DNA of 64,000 nt from Dinghuibacter sp035492835 (GCF_035492835.1 NZ_DATJIY010000219.1:1-64000), one strand, 5' to 3'; positions 16,886 through 26,577 are shown, counted from the first letter of the stretch. Numbers and translations: made by a program. The notes: a model not told the origin generated them from the letters alone.

Positions 16886-18208
16886 CTAGCGCGCGCTCGG
16901 CCGCAACCACGGCTCCGGGTTCTGCGGCGTCAGGTCCCTCATCATGATGAAGTCGATCTGCCCGCCACCCGAATCCCCCTGGGCCGCGGTGCCGATCACC
17001 TGCCCGGTGTGAACCTTATCTCCCTTATTGACCGAGACCGTCGCCAGGTTGGCGTATGAAGTGAAGTAGTTCCCGTGCTTGAGGATAACCGCCGACTGCC
17101 CTTCGACATCCGGGATCGATGACACTTCCCCGTCGAACACGGCCTTAACCTGCGCGCCGACGTCCGTCCCGATGGTGATCCCCGTATTGAAGTAGTCGAG
17201 CTTGGTCCCTTCGATCAGGTTCTTTCCATAGTGCGCGACCACGTATCCCTTGCTTACCGGCCAGGGCAGGCGGCCGCGGTTGCTTTCGAGGTTGCTGGCC
17301 AGCTTGATGTCCTCTTCCGAATTCAACAATACTTCGGTGTGGACGGTCTTGGTTTCCGTTCCGCCGGCCGGCGCCCCGTTCGGCGTAACGACCACCCGGC
17401 GTCCGGACGGGGTCGTTGCGGGTTGGGTGGGCGCGGCGGCGGCGACCCTCGCGGCCTTTGCCGCCTCGGCCTTTTTGGCAAGCTCGATCTCGTGCCGGAT
17501 GGCCGTCTTGATCGCGAGCTGCAGCTGACCCAGGTCCCGTTTCTTCGCGGCGATCGTCCCCGCCAGCTCCCTTTCCCTCGACTTCAGACCGGATACGACC
17601 TCGTCCTTCTCCCGCTTCTCTTCTTCGAGCTTGGAGCGGGCCTTGCTGTCGTTGCTCAACACCTCGTTCTTGGCCACTTTCGTACTGGCGAAATCCCGGG
17701 CTTTGTGGGTAATCAGCCCTTCGGTCTTGATGATCTCCGCCACCTGTTGCTCCCGGTTCTGGCGGTAGGACTTGAGGTATTCGACCCGGCGCACCGCGTC
17801 GTTGAAGCTCGTCGCCGAAAAAATGAAGTTCAGGAAGTCGTAGCTGCTGCGGTTCTTGTACGCATAGATCAGGCTCTTGGCATAATTTGCCTTTAGCGTG
17901 TCCAGGTCGGCCCGGAGGCGGTATATTTCGCGGTTGATAAAAAACAGGCTGTCGTCCACGGCCCTTATCTGGGCATTGATGTTCTCTATTTCCCGGTTGC
18001 GGAGGCGGATCTTCTGCTGCACCAGGTTCAGCTGTCCCAGGCTTTCCTTCTTATTCTTCTTGACCTCGTTGTACGTAGCGTTGACCTCTTCGAGCTGCCG
18101 CTGTATGTCTTGCCGTTGCTTCTCCAGCTCGGTCCTGGACTGCTGTCCAAGAGCCGGTACGCTCCGCCAGATACAGAAGATGAAAAGGGCGAGGGATAGT
18201 CTGCGCAT
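16886..18208 (-). CDS. EnvC-like periplasmic protein with coiled coil and degenerate LytM domain
   Basis: This 440-residue protein has a signal peptide (LALFIFCIWRSVPALGQ), a long coiled coil (~22-250), a low-complexity Ala/Pro/Thr linker (~255-290) and a C-terminal M23/LytM fold (~315-435). The zinc and catalytic positions appear lost: the HxxxD motif reads NTGIT, the YxHL motif reads YANL, and HxH reads QID. The E. coli EnvC LytM domain is likewise degenerate and activates cell-wall amidases at division. The same regulatory role is inferred here. It is the last gene of the ispF-dut-DUF4292 run. Confidence 0.88.
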   Translation of the reverse strand: MRRLSLALFIFCIWRSVPALGQQSRTELEKQRQDIQRQLEEVNATYNEVKKNKKESLGQLNLVQQKIRLRNREIENINAQIRAVDDSLFFINREIYRLRADLDTLKANYAKSLIYAYKNRSSYDFLNFIFSATSFNDAVRRVEYLKSYRQNREQQVAEIIKTEGLITHKARDFASTKVAKNEVLSNDSKARSKLEEEKREKDEVVSGLKSRERELAGTIAAKKRDLGQLQLAIKTAIRHEIELAKKAEAAKAARVAAAAPTQPATTPSGRRVVVTPNGAPAGGTETKTVHTEVLLNSEEDIKLASNLESNRGRLPWPVSKGYVVAHYGKNLIEGTKLDYFNTGITIGTDVGAQVKAVFDGEVSSIPDVEGQSAVILKHGNYFTSYANLATVSVNKGDKVHTGQVIGTAAQGDSGGGQIDFIMMRDLTPQNPEPWLRPSAR

Positions 18209-18262
18209 ACCGCAATTTAACTAATTTAAACGGTATAAACCGCCTGAAAATTGCGGGCCGTG

Positions 18263-19096
18263 CTACTTGCGCTTGTACTTCTTCGGGACATTGTAGGGAT
18301 AGGTGAGCGGCACGTTAAACTCAAACTGCTTAAAATTGAGCTCTATATCCACCCGTGTCTTCTCCGACAGGATGATGCTGCGCGTCGTGGGGAACAGGAA
18401 CCCTCCCTGCCCGACGTAGTCGTCATAAGTCAGGTCCGCCGTACGGTTACGCGTAGGGTCGACGTCGTCCAGCTTCGCGTGGGTGATACGATAGTCGCCT
18501 CCCGAGAGGATCACCAGGTTTTTGTACAGCTGCCCCACGCTCAACAGGAAGACGGAGTTGTTGCCCTGGCGGTAGGACGTGATGCGCGTGCTGTCGAAGA
18601 ACACCAGGTTCCCCACCAGCAAGTCCTGCAGCGTGTGCAGGTCAAGCGGCAGCTGGGCGACATCCTGCAGATAAGACAGCGGCCGCACCGAGTAGGTATT
18701 GGCCAGCTTGTCCATAAACCGCAAGGTGTCGGGTGTGATCAGCACCCGGAACCCCCCGATACCGAGGGGACCGGAAATATCCACCCAGATAATGCTGTCC
18801 CGCTTCATGTGGATCACCGCCGTGAAGTCGGGCTGGTGCCCCTGGTCATTACTATAGTCTACCCGGACCTTTGCGGAAAACGTATTGAAATCGATATGAT
18901 GCGCGTACATCCCCCCGACGATCTTGTTCAGCAGGTTCACCGAATCCGGCGCCGGTGGCTGTACATCCCGGTGAACGATCACCAGCGACGTGGTGTCTTT
19001 TTTATTGATGACCTGCTGTATCTTCTTGGTGGACCGGCAGGACCCAATCGCCCCCGCCGCTATCGCCACCAGCCCAAAAACCACGAATGAACGCAT
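18263..19096 (-). CDS. DUF4292 lipoprotein
   Basis: With a start at 19096 the protein is 277 residues and opens with a lipoprotein signal ending in AIGSC, which gives a lipid-anchored Cys. The rest is largely beta strand, in line with DUF4292, a Bacteroidota family thought to share the LolA/LolB fold. The position directly before an EnvC-like protein and after dut is common in this phylum. A role in outer-membrane lipid or lipoprotein traffic is plausible but unproven. An earlier in-frame ATG at 19132 would spoil the signal peptide. Confidence 0.88.
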   Translation of the reverse strand: MRSFVVFGLVAIAAGAIGSCRSTKKIQQVINKKDTTSLVIVHRDVQPPAPDSVNLLNKIVGGMYAHHIDFNTFSAKVRVDYSNDQGHQPDFTAVIHMKRDSIIWVDISGPLGIGGFRVLITPDTLRFMDKLANTYSVRPLSYLQDVAQLPLDLHTLQDLLVGNLVFFDSTRITSYRQGNNSVFLLSVGQLYKNLVILSGGDYRITHAKLDDVDPTRNRTADLTYDDYVGQGGFLFPTTRSIILSEKTRVDIELNFKQFEFNVPLTYPYNVPKKYKRK

Positions 19097-19109
19097 GAAA
19101 AGTAGTTGA

Positions 19110-19553
19110 TTATTTATGCCCCGTATGGCCAAAACCGCCGGCCCCGCGTACCGTATCTCCTATGGCCTCTACCTCGAGCCACACCGCCTGTTCGACCTTC
19201 TGGATCACCATTTGCGCGATCCTGTCACCCGGCGTCACCGTTTGGGGCTCGCCCGACAGGTTGACCAGGATGATCTTGATCTCCCCGCGGTAGTCGGCGT
19301 CGATCGTCCCGGGCGTATTCAGACAAGTCAGCCCCTGTTTGATGGCCAACCCGCTGCGGGGTCTGACCTGGGCCTCGTACCCTTCGGGAATCTCCATATA
19401 CAGCCCCGTGGGAATCAGCGTCCGCTCCAGGGGCTGCAGCACCACGGCTTCGGTCAGGTCGGCCCTCAGGTCCATCCCCGAAGAACCGCTGGTGGCATAG
19501 GCCGGCAAAGGGTTCGCCGACTTGTTGATGATCTTTATGTGTACGCTCGACAT
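19110..19553 (-). CDS. dut: dUTP diphosphatase
   Basis: The 147-residue trimeric dUTPase contains the five family motifs, including SSGMDLRAD, RSGLAIKQGL, NTPGTIDADYRGEI, GDRIAQMV and the C-terminal arm GAGGFGHTG. It hydrolyses dUTP to dUMP and pyrophosphate, limiting uracil in DNA and supplying dTMP synthesis. The start at 19553 (MSSVHIKI) is preferred to an ATG at 19580, which adds a tail without family support. Co-directional with ispF (45 nt upstream) and the DUF4292 gene (13 nt downstream). Confidence 0.96.
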   Translation of the reverse strand: MSSVHIKIINKSANPLPAYATSGSSGMDLRADLTEAVVLQPLERTLIPTGLYMEIPEGYEAQVRPRSGLAIKQGLTCLNTPGTIDADYRGEIKIILVNLSGEPQTVTPGDRIAQMVIQKVEQAVWLEVEAIGDTVRGAGGFGHTGHK

Positions 19554-19598
19554 GGGTGCAAAAATAGGTATTTGCGCCATTGGCGCTCCGTCGAAATT

Positions 19599-20072
19599 TC
19601 AGCGGCGCTCCAGCAATACCACCGCGTGCGCCACCAACCCCTCTTCCCTCCCCACGAATCCCATCTTCTCCGTGGTCGTCGCCTTGACCGATACGTCCCC
19701 CACCTGAAGTCCGAGTATCCGGGCAATCACCGCCTGCATCTCCGGCACATAAGGTTTGATCTTGGGTTTCTCCAGACAAAGCGTGCTGTCCACATTCACC
19801 GGCGCATACCCCGCCTGGCGCACCAGTTCGATACTCCGGGCAAGCAGGATCTTAGAATCGATGCCCTCGAATTCGGCCTTGGTGTCCGGGAAATGGGTCC
19901 CGATGTCCCCGAGGGCCGCCGCTCCCAGCAAGGCGTCGCAGATCGCGTGCAACAGCACGTCCGCGTCGCTGTGTCCCAGGGCGCCCTTTTCGGAAGGTAT
20001 CTTTACACCGCCCAGCCAAAGATCGCGACCGGCGACGAGTTGATGAAAGTCTATGCCGTAGCCTATTCTCAT
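19599..20072 (-). CDS. ispF: 2-C-methyl-D-erythritol 2,4-cyclodiphosphate synthase
   Basis: This 157-residue MEP-pathway enzyme cyclises CDP-ME 2-phosphate on the route to isoprenoid precursors. Zinc and substrate motifs are MRIGYGIDFHQL (Asp8, His10), HSDADVLLHAICDALLGAAA and DIGTHFPDT. The C-terminal VKATTTEKMGFVGREEG is typical. It heads the run ispF-dut-DUF4292-EnvC-like and lies 18 nt beyond a bidirectional terminator, so its promoter must be very close or it depends on readthrough from porV. Confidence 0.97.
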   Translation of the reverse strand: MRIGYGIDFHQLVAGRDLWLGGVKIPSEKGALGHSDADVLLHAICDALLGAAALGDIGTHFPDTKAEFEGIDSKILLARSIELVRQAGYAPVNVDSTLCLEKPKIKPYVPEMQAVIARILGLQVGDVSVKATTTEKMGFVGREEGLVAHAVVLLERR

Positions 20073-20090
20073 TTGGCTGCAATGATAACG

Positions 20091-20117
20091 AAAAAGGGCC
20101 CGAAACGGGCCCTTTTT
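20091..20117 (-). terminator. Intrinsic terminator after porV
   Basis: A perfect 12-bp inverted repeat, aaaaagggcccg (20091-20102) and cgggcccttttt (20106-20117), with a 3-nt loop. It lies 17 nt beyond the porV stop and has a T run on both strands. Confidence 0.75.
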
Positions 20118-20134
20118 ATACGGAAAAACGATGT

Positions 20135-21325
20135 CTAGTTGGACGCCCCGGCGCTCCCGTTGTCCGTTTTCGGCCCCAGGTCAAACAAGATACCAAAACG
20201 GATCGTGTTGGATAGCGGGTTGCGGGTAGTACCGGAACCGGAAGGGACCAGGTAAGAGAAGTTAAGGCCAAAACCCTGATACTTCAGACCGATACCCATG
20301 GACACATATTTCAGGTCACCCTGGCTGCGGTCTTCGTAATAGTAACCGGCGCGGAGCGCAAACTGGCTGTTGTACCAGTATTCCGCGCCCAGGGACATTT
20401 GAAGCAGCTTCAGTTCGTTGCCAAAGCCGCCGGCGTCGCCAAAGGAGCTGAACCAGCTCTTGACGATACCCTTGCTACGGTAAGCCGTCAGGGATGAATC
20501 GGTAAAGTCCGACGGCGGCGTGGGTACCAGGAGCTTGTTCACGTCAAACGCGAATGTGATCTTATTGTATTCGTCGAATATCTTGGTATAAGCTGCGCCG
20601 AGACCGAGGTTGGCGGGGATATAGTCCTTCGCCGAGGCGTCGTTGGTGTACGCGATCTTGTTGCCGAGGTTGGTAACGGCCGCTGCAAACGACCAGCCGC
20701 CGGACTCTTCGTGCACCCCGTTGTAGTACCAGGTGATGTCGCCGGCCACGGAGGTCCCTGCCTTATAGTTCACACCGGAATTGTTCACATCCCCTGTCGC
20801 CAGTTTGGAGTTGATGTACCGGAGCGCAACGCCCAGGCTCATCCTGTCGGACAGCTTGCGCGAATAGCCGGCGTCCCATGCGAATTCGCGGGGGCTTTGC
20901 GAAGCCAGCGGCGTACCCGAATAGTCCACGAATTGGATGGTGCCGAGGTTGAAATAACGGAGCGACGTAGTGATCGCCGCGTCATCGCCCAGCTTGTAAT
21001 AACCGGCCGCGGACAACAGGTATACGTCATTGACGCCGATGTCTTTCAACCAGGGGGAATAGGTAAACCCAAGACCCGCCTTTTTTTCCATAAAGGGCAT
21101 CTTGGACTGATTGGTAAAGATGCTGTTGACGTCCGGAGCGGTGGCGAGATTGGCATCTCCCATCCCACCCGAGCGGGCGTCGGCGGAAATACGAAGCATC
21201 GGAACGGCCGTGGTCACTACGGGCAACTGTCCATTCTGGGCAAATACCCCGGAACCTGCAAACACACAAATCAGGGAGACGGCAATTAGTTTCAGGTTGA
21301 TTACTCTATGGTTCATCAAGTACAT
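20135..21325 (-). CDS. porV: Type IX secretion outer membrane protein PorV (LptO)
   Basis: This 396-residue FadL-like outer-membrane barrel has a signal peptide (ISLICVFAGSGVFAQ region) and the family opening AVPMLRISADARSGGMGDAN, with NSIFTNQSKMPF next. PorV shuttles type IX cargo from the translocon to the PorU sortase. A second ATG nine bases in (21316) is an equally good start. It lies 83 nt downstream of porU on the same strand and is closed by a strong terminator, so porU-porV is an operon. The two products form a complex in Porphyromonas. Confidence 0.95.
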   Translation of the reverse strand: MYLMNHRVINLKLIAVSLICVFAGSGVFAQNGQLPVVTTAVPMLRISADARSGGMGDANLATAPDVNSIFTNQSKMPFMEKKAGLGFTYSPWLKDIGVNDVYLLSAAGYYKLGDDAAITTSLRYFNLGTIQFVDYSGTPLASQSPREFAWDAGYSRKLSDRMSLGVALRYINSKLATGDVNNSGVNYKAGTSVAGDITWYYNGVHEESGGWSFAAAVTNLGNKIAYTNDASAKDYIPANLGLGAAYTKIFDEYNKITFAFDVNKLLVPTPPSDFTDSSLTAYRSKGIVKSWFSSFGDAGGFGNELKLLQMSLGAEYWYNSQFALRAGYYYEDRSQGDLKYVSMGIGLKYQGFGLNFSYLVPSGSGTTRNPLSNTIRFGILFDLGPKTDNGSAGASN

Positions 21326-21408
21326 GGATTTTTTAAGAGCGTAAAATTAAATTCTTCATAAAAGTAGTATCAATTGAGGAAAGCATTCGCAGTCATTATG
21401 TTATCCAT

Positions 21409-24400
21409 TTACAAAAGCACCATCTTGTTGATGGCATTGGCCGTCTGGCCGTTAGCCGTCCGGACTTGCAACTCGAACAAATATACTCCTTTGCCGAGTT
21501 TATTTCCAAACTCGTCCCGGCCATCCCAGTCCAAATCAGAGGAAGAACGGTTGCCGGTCGATATTATTGTTTTCCTGATGGTCTTTATTATTTTTCCCGT
21601 GATCGTTAGGATGCGAACCATTACTTCCAGCGGCTGGCCTGGCTGATTGTGCTCGAACCAGATCTGGGTATGGGTGGTAAAGGGATTGGGGTAATTCAGG
21701 ACGTGGGACAACACCAGTTTTGAGTCCCCCTCGACCACAAACGCCAGCGTCACCTCTGACACGTTGTCGGCCACATCCCATACCTTAATCAACAGCGTAT
21801 GGAACCCGGGGGTCAGGGTAGGCAGTGGAAACTGCACCGTGCCGCTCTGGTAGCTGTTTGCCGCCGCTTCATAAAACCGGTTTAAGACATATGGGTTGGA
21901 GCCGTTCCCATCCAATATGGCCGTCAGGTCGTGCCCGATCCCGGTTCCGGTGGTATTGATCCCGCTGGAATCGAACAGGTTGAGCAGGAGTGTGGGGGTT
22001 TGATTGGTGATCGAGCCGTTGACGAACTGGTCGTCGTTCAGGTAGGCCTTGATGACGGGTCCCGTATGGTCGTTGGAAATCGCCGATCCTGTGCCGCCAA
22101 CCAGGACGGAGTCCGCCCCGCATACGTCGGTCGTTCCGTTTTCGGCGTAGTACATCACCTTCCCATAACCCAGGGTATAGTCGATGTCCTTGGGCACAAC
22201 GAAAGTAGCCTGGAACTTCCCGCCGGTCACAGTCGCCTTGCCTTTGTAGAGGATGCTGCTGAGCTGGGTAAAAGTCGTCACCAGGCTGCCCGCATTATTC
22301 CCCCGGGTTTTGGTGGCCGCCGGTTTGTCGTACACCGTTATATACGCGGTGCCGTTAAAAGACGGGGCCAGCTGGCCCGTCATGGTGTATTTATTCAGGG
22401 CCTTGAGCGTATCCTGTCGTACCGGCCGGCCGCCGGCCGTCAGGGCTGCCGGCTGGACCTTCGGCAAGGCCAGTGTAAGCGCCGGGTCCCCGATCAGCGT
22501 AAACTTGCGGTTGTTCACCACGTCCGCATAGGTCAGGTAGGTATTGTTCTTACCCAGCCGGACCGCGTCCCCCAACGACGGCCAGCGCCCCCCTTGTGTG
22601 GTTTGCAGCGCCGCCTGCATATAGTTGGTGTTCATGATGAGGTTGGAAAAGGCAAATACATCCCGGGTCGTCGTCATCAGCGCGATCGCGCCCGTCTGGG
22701 GTTGTAGCACCACGCGCTCACCCAGGGACTGGACCTGCGGGTCGTCATACGGCGCGAAGTTGCACGTGGCCGTGATGAGCAGCGGTAGGTGACTGCCGTT
22801 GGCCCAGGCGCTCACTGTAGTAGCGTCCAGGATGTCCTCGTTGGACAAACGGGTATTGCCGCCATGACCGTTATAGTTCATCACCAGCGTTCCTGTATAC
22901 ATTTCCTCATTGATCGCCGTCACTACCTCGGGGTACCGGCCGCCCCCGGATCCCGCCTGTTCGGGATAGGCGTCCAGGTATATCTTGTCGAGGTGGTCCT
23001 GTGGCGCTACCACGCCGACCGTCCCGGAGATGCTTTCCGCGTCCTGCAGGTGGAGGTTCTGGTCCCCGTCGTCGGCCACGAAAGTCATCTCGGTGCGCCA
23101 GGCGCCCAGCGTCTGTGACGTGTTGTAAGCGACGACCTTGTCCACGCCGTGTTGCGCGTCCGCCGGGACGCCGGCCGGGATACGCCCGATCCCCATATCC
23201 AGCAGGGGCGTCTGGGTAGGGTCGTTGATATTGTCCGCGTCCCGGAGAAAACCAAAAAAGTCGTCCGACGTATATGTGTTCAACGGGTCCAGGCTGTTGA
23301 CGCTCTCATAGCAGGGGACCAGGTTGTCATTGCCGGGGATGCGGTGTTTATAGTCATAGCTGGCATCCCCGAACAGGAGCAGGTACCGCGGGCGCTTGGT
23401 GGAGTCTGCGCCCGCCCGGTCGTAATACATCTTGGCAAAATCCCGGATGGCCGTCGGGTCGGGCGAACCCGAGGAAAATTCGTCGAAAACCTGCGTGGTC
23501 GTGACAACCTGCACCCTGAGGCTATCGTGCGTCTGGTGGAAGGCCGCCAGCCGCTGCGCCTGGGGGAGAAGGGACGGGTGGGTCACCACCAGGAGGTCGG
23601 CCGGCCCGGTCCCGTGCAGGTCTTGATTGGATACCGAACCTATCACGGCCGGCACGAGCGTCCCGTTTTCCGTAAAAGCGACGTACTCCCTTAACCGGTC
23701 GGCCGATGCCGTAAAAGTCATCTGCGCCCCGCTCACCGCTGTCTGCATCTGCACCGGCGCCTGGGGATTGGTCACATCCCAGACCTCGTCCCCGGGGGTG
23801 GCCCCGGTTATCGTAAACCCCGCCACCTGTCGCGCTCCCACGCTGTTCCAGTCCCGGAAACCGAACTGCCCGGCGCCTTCGAAGTCCAGCTTCCGGGGGA
23901 GGATCATCTCCCACCACCCCAGCCACGCCTGGGCGTCGAGGGCCTGGGACGAAAAATCCAGCCGCAGGTGGAGGCTGTCGGGGTTCGCCGGGACGAGGCT
24001 CTGCTGCGAGGTCTCGTAGGCAAAGATGTCGTACGCGCCGTTGGTCGTTGGCTGTATGGTCAGCGTCTGGAGCAGCGAATCGTCCACCCGGACGGTAACG
24101 ACGCCGGGGGTGCCGATACTCCTGGCCAGCACGTCCGTCGTCAGGAATATCGTCCCGCCCCCTGCCAGCCCCGGCACGACGGGATTGAAGTCCAGCCGGG
24201 TAGTGCTCCCGGGCATGTCCGCCATCTCCTCCCCGTACCAGGCCTTGCCGCTCGCCAGGAAGTTCAGGCTGTCCAGCTCATGATAGACGTGGTCCTGGTA
24301 GACCGTCACCTGCTCCGTCGGCCCGGCGGTCGCCACCTGGGTGCCGATCCTCAGCCCGGATCCGCCCACCGTCGCGCTCAGGAAATAGTAGGCCGTGTCC

Positions 24401-24786
24401 GTATACAGGTTTTTCTGGTGGTGAAACGTCCGGCTTACCGAGTCCACCGTCCAGGTATGCGGCCCTGCTGCATAGAAGAGGAGGCTGCCGCCGTCCCCCG
24501 CCTGTATCGCGACTTCCTGGAGGTCGTCCGGGCGGGGCGTCTTGTTGTCCTCCGGGACCATCGACCCGCCATTCCCAAACAACCGGTAGGCGGCGGGGGG
24601 CAAACCCGCCATCCCCATTTTCTGAAGCAGGGAGGCGTCGATCCTGTAAACGCCCGGGGCCGTGACGCCCAGCTTGTACCAGGTCCCCGAAGACAAGATC
24701 GAATGATCCCTGTATACCCGCTGCGCGCGGGCCGGACATACCACCAGCAGCCACGCGGCCCCGAGTCCAAGGATCAATTTTTTCAT
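21409..24786 (-). CDS. porU: Type IX secretion sortase PorU
   Basis: This 1125-residue protein has a signal peptide, an N-terminal beta-rich region, a gingipain-type C25 cysteine protease domain (~390-770) and a type IX C-terminal domain. The catalytic His lies in NYNGHGGNTRLSNEDI and the Cys in LLITATCNFAPYD. The C-terminal part begins LNYPNPFTTHTQIWFEH and ends GVYLFELQVRTANGQ, a typical type A sorting signal; in PorU it is retained. PorU cuts C-terminal signals from cargo and attaches them to A-LPS. It diverges from gldJ over 249 bp that include a striking palindrome. Confidence 0.96.
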   Translation of the reverse strand: MKKLILGLGAAWLLVVCPARAQRVYRDHSILSSGTWYKLGVTAPGVYRIDASLLQKMGMAGLPPAAYRLFGNGGSMVPEDNKTPRPDDLQEVAIQAGDGGSLLFYAAGPHTWTVDSVSRTFHHQKNLYTDTAYYFLSATVGGSGLRIGTQVATAGPTEQVTVYQDHVYHELDSLNFLASGKAWYGEEMADMPGSTTRLDFNPVVPGLAGGGTIFLTTDVLARSIGTPGVVTVRVDDSLLQTLTIQPTTNGAYDIFAYETSQQSLVPANPDSLHLRLDFSSQALDAQAWLGWWEMILPRKLDFEGAGQFGFRDWNSVGARQVAGFTITGATPGDEVWDVTNPQAPVQMQTAVSGAQMTFTASADRLREYVAFTENGTLVPAVIGSVSNQDLHGTGPADLLVVTHPSLLPQAQRLAAFHQTHDSLRVQVVTTTQVFDEFSSGSPDPTAIRDFAKMYYDRAGADSTKRPRYLLLFGDASYDYKHRIPGNDNLVPCYESVNSLDPLNTYTSDDFFGFLRDADNINDPTQTPLLDMGIGRIPAGVPADAQHGVDKVVAYNTSQTLGAWRTEMTFVADDGDQNLHLQDAESISGTVGVVAPQDHLDKIYLDAYPEQAGSGGGRYPEVVTAINEEMYTGTLVMNYNGHGGNTRLSNEDILDATTVSAWANGSHLPLLITATCNFAPYDDPQVQSLGERVVLQPQTGAIALMTTTRDVFAFSNLIMNTNYMQAALQTTQGGRWPSLGDAVRLGKNNTYLTYADVVNNRKFTLIGDPALTLALPKVQPAALTAGGRPVRQDTLKALNKYTMTGQLAPSFNGTAYITVYDKPAATKTRGNNAGSLVTTFTQLSSILYKGKATVTGGKFQATFVVPKDIDYTLGYGKVMYYAENGTTDVCGADSVLVGGTGSAISNDHTGPVIKAYLNDDQFVNGSITNQTPTLLLNLFDSSGINTTGTGIGHDLTAILDGNGSNPYVLNRFYEAAANSYQSGTVQFPLPTLTPGFHTLLIKVWDVADNVSEVTLAFVVEGDSKLVLSHVLNYPNPFTTHTQIWFEHNQPGQPLEVMVRILTITGKIIKTIRKTIISTGNRSSSDLDWDGRDEFGNKLGKGVYLFELQVRTANGQTANAINKMVLL

Positions 24787-24795
24787 GCAGTATGC

Positions 24796-24842
24796 GTTGG
24801 CGCCAAAGCGCCCTGCGGGAAAATTAGCGCTTTGGCGCCAAC
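24796..24842 (-). promoter_or_regulatory. Twin palindrome upstream of porU
   Basis: Positions 24796-24811 (gttggcgccaaagcgc) and 24827-24842 are perfect 16-bp reverse complements with a 15-nt spacer. Each arm itself contains the self-complementary ttggcgccaa. The element begins 10 nt before the porU start codon, so it is either a hairpin in the 5' untranslated region that could hide the start, or two operator sites in the porU-gldJ divergent region. Confidence 0.5.
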
Positions 24843-25035
24843 TTCGCTAATTCTCGCCCCTATCGCAACAATTCCGTACTCTTAACCGTTATTTATCCAA
24901 AGAATCTTAACGAATACGGTTTATTTGCACTATATTCGCTCTTAGCCCATATTGGGAAAACTCCTAAATTTGGGTTAAATCCGATACAATATTGTTGAAA
25001 AACCTTCGTTAAATCCAATGCTAAATCCTAGCGAC

Positions 25036-26577
25036 ATGCAAAAACTGCTCAGGCAAAACGCTGTTTTGCTTTTATCCGTCTCCTTCTTCATTGTATCATG
25101 TAGCTCTAAGAAGGACAACAAATCCTCTGTAACCGGCTGGACTTACAACGATCCCAAGGGTAACGGCTTCAGGGTGGCTCAGGCCAAGGAACAGGCAACT
25201 GGTCCGGGTCTCGTTTTCGTACAAGGTGGTACCTTCACGATGGGCGCCACACAGGAAGACGTAATGGGCGACTGGAACAACGTACCCCGCCGTGTAACGG
25301 TAGCCTCCTTCTACATGGACGAAACCGAAGTCGCTAACGTTCACTATCGTGAATACCTCTACTGGGTAAGCCGTGTTTTCCAGGAAGATACCGCCGTTTA
25401 CAACCACGCCCTGCCCGATACCCTCTGCTGGCGCAGTGCCCTGGCCTTTAACGAGCCTTATGTAGAATACTACTTCCGCCACCCCGCCTATAACTTCTAT
25501 CCGGTCGTAGGGGTGACCTGGAAGCAAGCCCACGACTTTTGTCTGTGGCGCACGGACCGGGTCAACGAAGAAATCCTTTTTGAAAAAGGCATCACCAACC
25601 AAAAGGCCGAGCTGCAAAAGCAAATGCAGGGCGGCGGTCAGGAAAACTTCAACACCAAGGCCTATTTGCTCGGCGAATACCAGGCAACCCCCGGCAAGAA
25701 CATGAAGCAATACCGGGACCCCGTCACCAAGCAGACGCCCACCAATATTTCCTTCGAAGACGGCATCATTCTCCCGGACTACCGCCTCCCGACCGAAGCG
25801 GAATGGGAATTTGCCGCCTATGGTTATGTAAACCAGAACCCCGAACCCCGTAAAAAGGAAAAAGGCAAGCGCGGTGAAGAACTCATCGCCAACAAACAAG
25901 TATATCCCTGGTCCGAAAACGTAAACGGTCTCCGTTATACCCGTCATGGCAGCATGCAGGGTGAGTTCCTGGCCAACTTCAAACGCGGTTCCGGTGACAA
26001 CATGGGTGTCGCCGGTGGCCTCAACGACCGCGCTCCCATCACCGCCCCCGTCAAGTCCTTCCTGCCGAACGGCTTTGGCCTCTATAACATGGCCGGTAAC
26101 GTCAGCGAATGGTGCGCGGACGTCTATCGCCCCCTCTCCTCCGAGGATATGGACGACTTCAACCCCTACCGCGGTAACAAATGGCAGAAAGTCGACATGT
26201 CGACCGGCAAGCCCGAGCGTGACTCCCTCGGCCGTATCAAGATGGTGGACGTAACCGATTCCGAAAGCCTCAGCCGCCGCAACTACCAACGCGGTAATGT
26301 GATCAACGAGCTCGACGGTGACTCCAGCTCCGCGGTTGTATACGACTATGGTAAGACCACCCTCGTCAACGACCACAGCCGCGTCATCAAGGGCGGCAGC
26401 TGGAACGACCGCGCCTACTGGCTCTCCCCCGGTACCCGCCGCTTCCTCGACGAAGACCACAGCGATTGCACCGTGGGTTTCCGTTGCGCCATGACGCGCT
26501 ACGGCTCCCAGGAAGGCAACGGTAGCCGGACCGGTAACTGGTTCGACAAGCGCAGGCAGAATAGCCGGAAGATGTAA
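25036..26577 (+). CDS. gldJ: Gliding motility lipoprotein GldJ
   Basis: The 513-residue protein has a lipoprotein signal ending FIVSC (Cys ~25) and a formylglycine-generating-enzyme-like domain (VFVQGGTFTMGATQED, YMDETEVANVHYREYLYWVS, LPTEAEWEFAAYG, GLYNMAGNVSEWCADVYRP, VGFRCAM). GldJ is an outer-membrane lipoprotein required for gliding and for stability of GldK, its paralogue. The location beside porU-porV matches the conserved arrangement in Flavobacterium and supports GldJ over GldK. An ATG at 25018 is a possible longer start. An efficient terminator follows. Confidence 0.92.
   Translation: MQKLLRQNAVLLLSVSFFIVSCSSKKDNKSSVTGWTYNDPKGNGFRVAQAKEQATGPGLVFVQGGTFTMGATQEDVMGDWNNVPRRVTVASFYMDETEVANVHYREYLYWVSRVFQEDTAVYNHALPDTLCWRSALAFNEPYVEYYFRHPAYNFYPVVGVTWKQAHDFCLWRTDRVNEEILFEKGITNQKAELQKQMQGGGQENFNTKAYLLGEYQATPGKNMKQYRDPVTKQTPTNISFEDGIILPDYRLPTEAEWEFAAYGYVNQNPEPRKKEKGKRGEELIANKQVYPWSENVNGLRYTRHGSMQGEFLANFKRGSGDNMGVAGGLNDRAPITAPVKSFLPNGFGLYNMAGNVSEWCADVYRPLSSEDMDDFNPYRGNKWQKVDMSTGKPERDSLGRIKMVDVTDSESLSRRNYQRGNVINELDGDSSSAVVYDYGKTTLVNDHSRVIKGGSWNDRAYWLSPGTRRFLDEDHSDCTVGFRCAMTRYGSQEGNGSRTGNWFDKRRQNSRKM

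Noticed and set aside
25096..26460. A 454-residue open frame antisense to gldJ
   Set aside because: It mirrors gldJ codons in high-GC DNA and has no domain pattern. gldJ has a lipobox and a full FGE-like domain.
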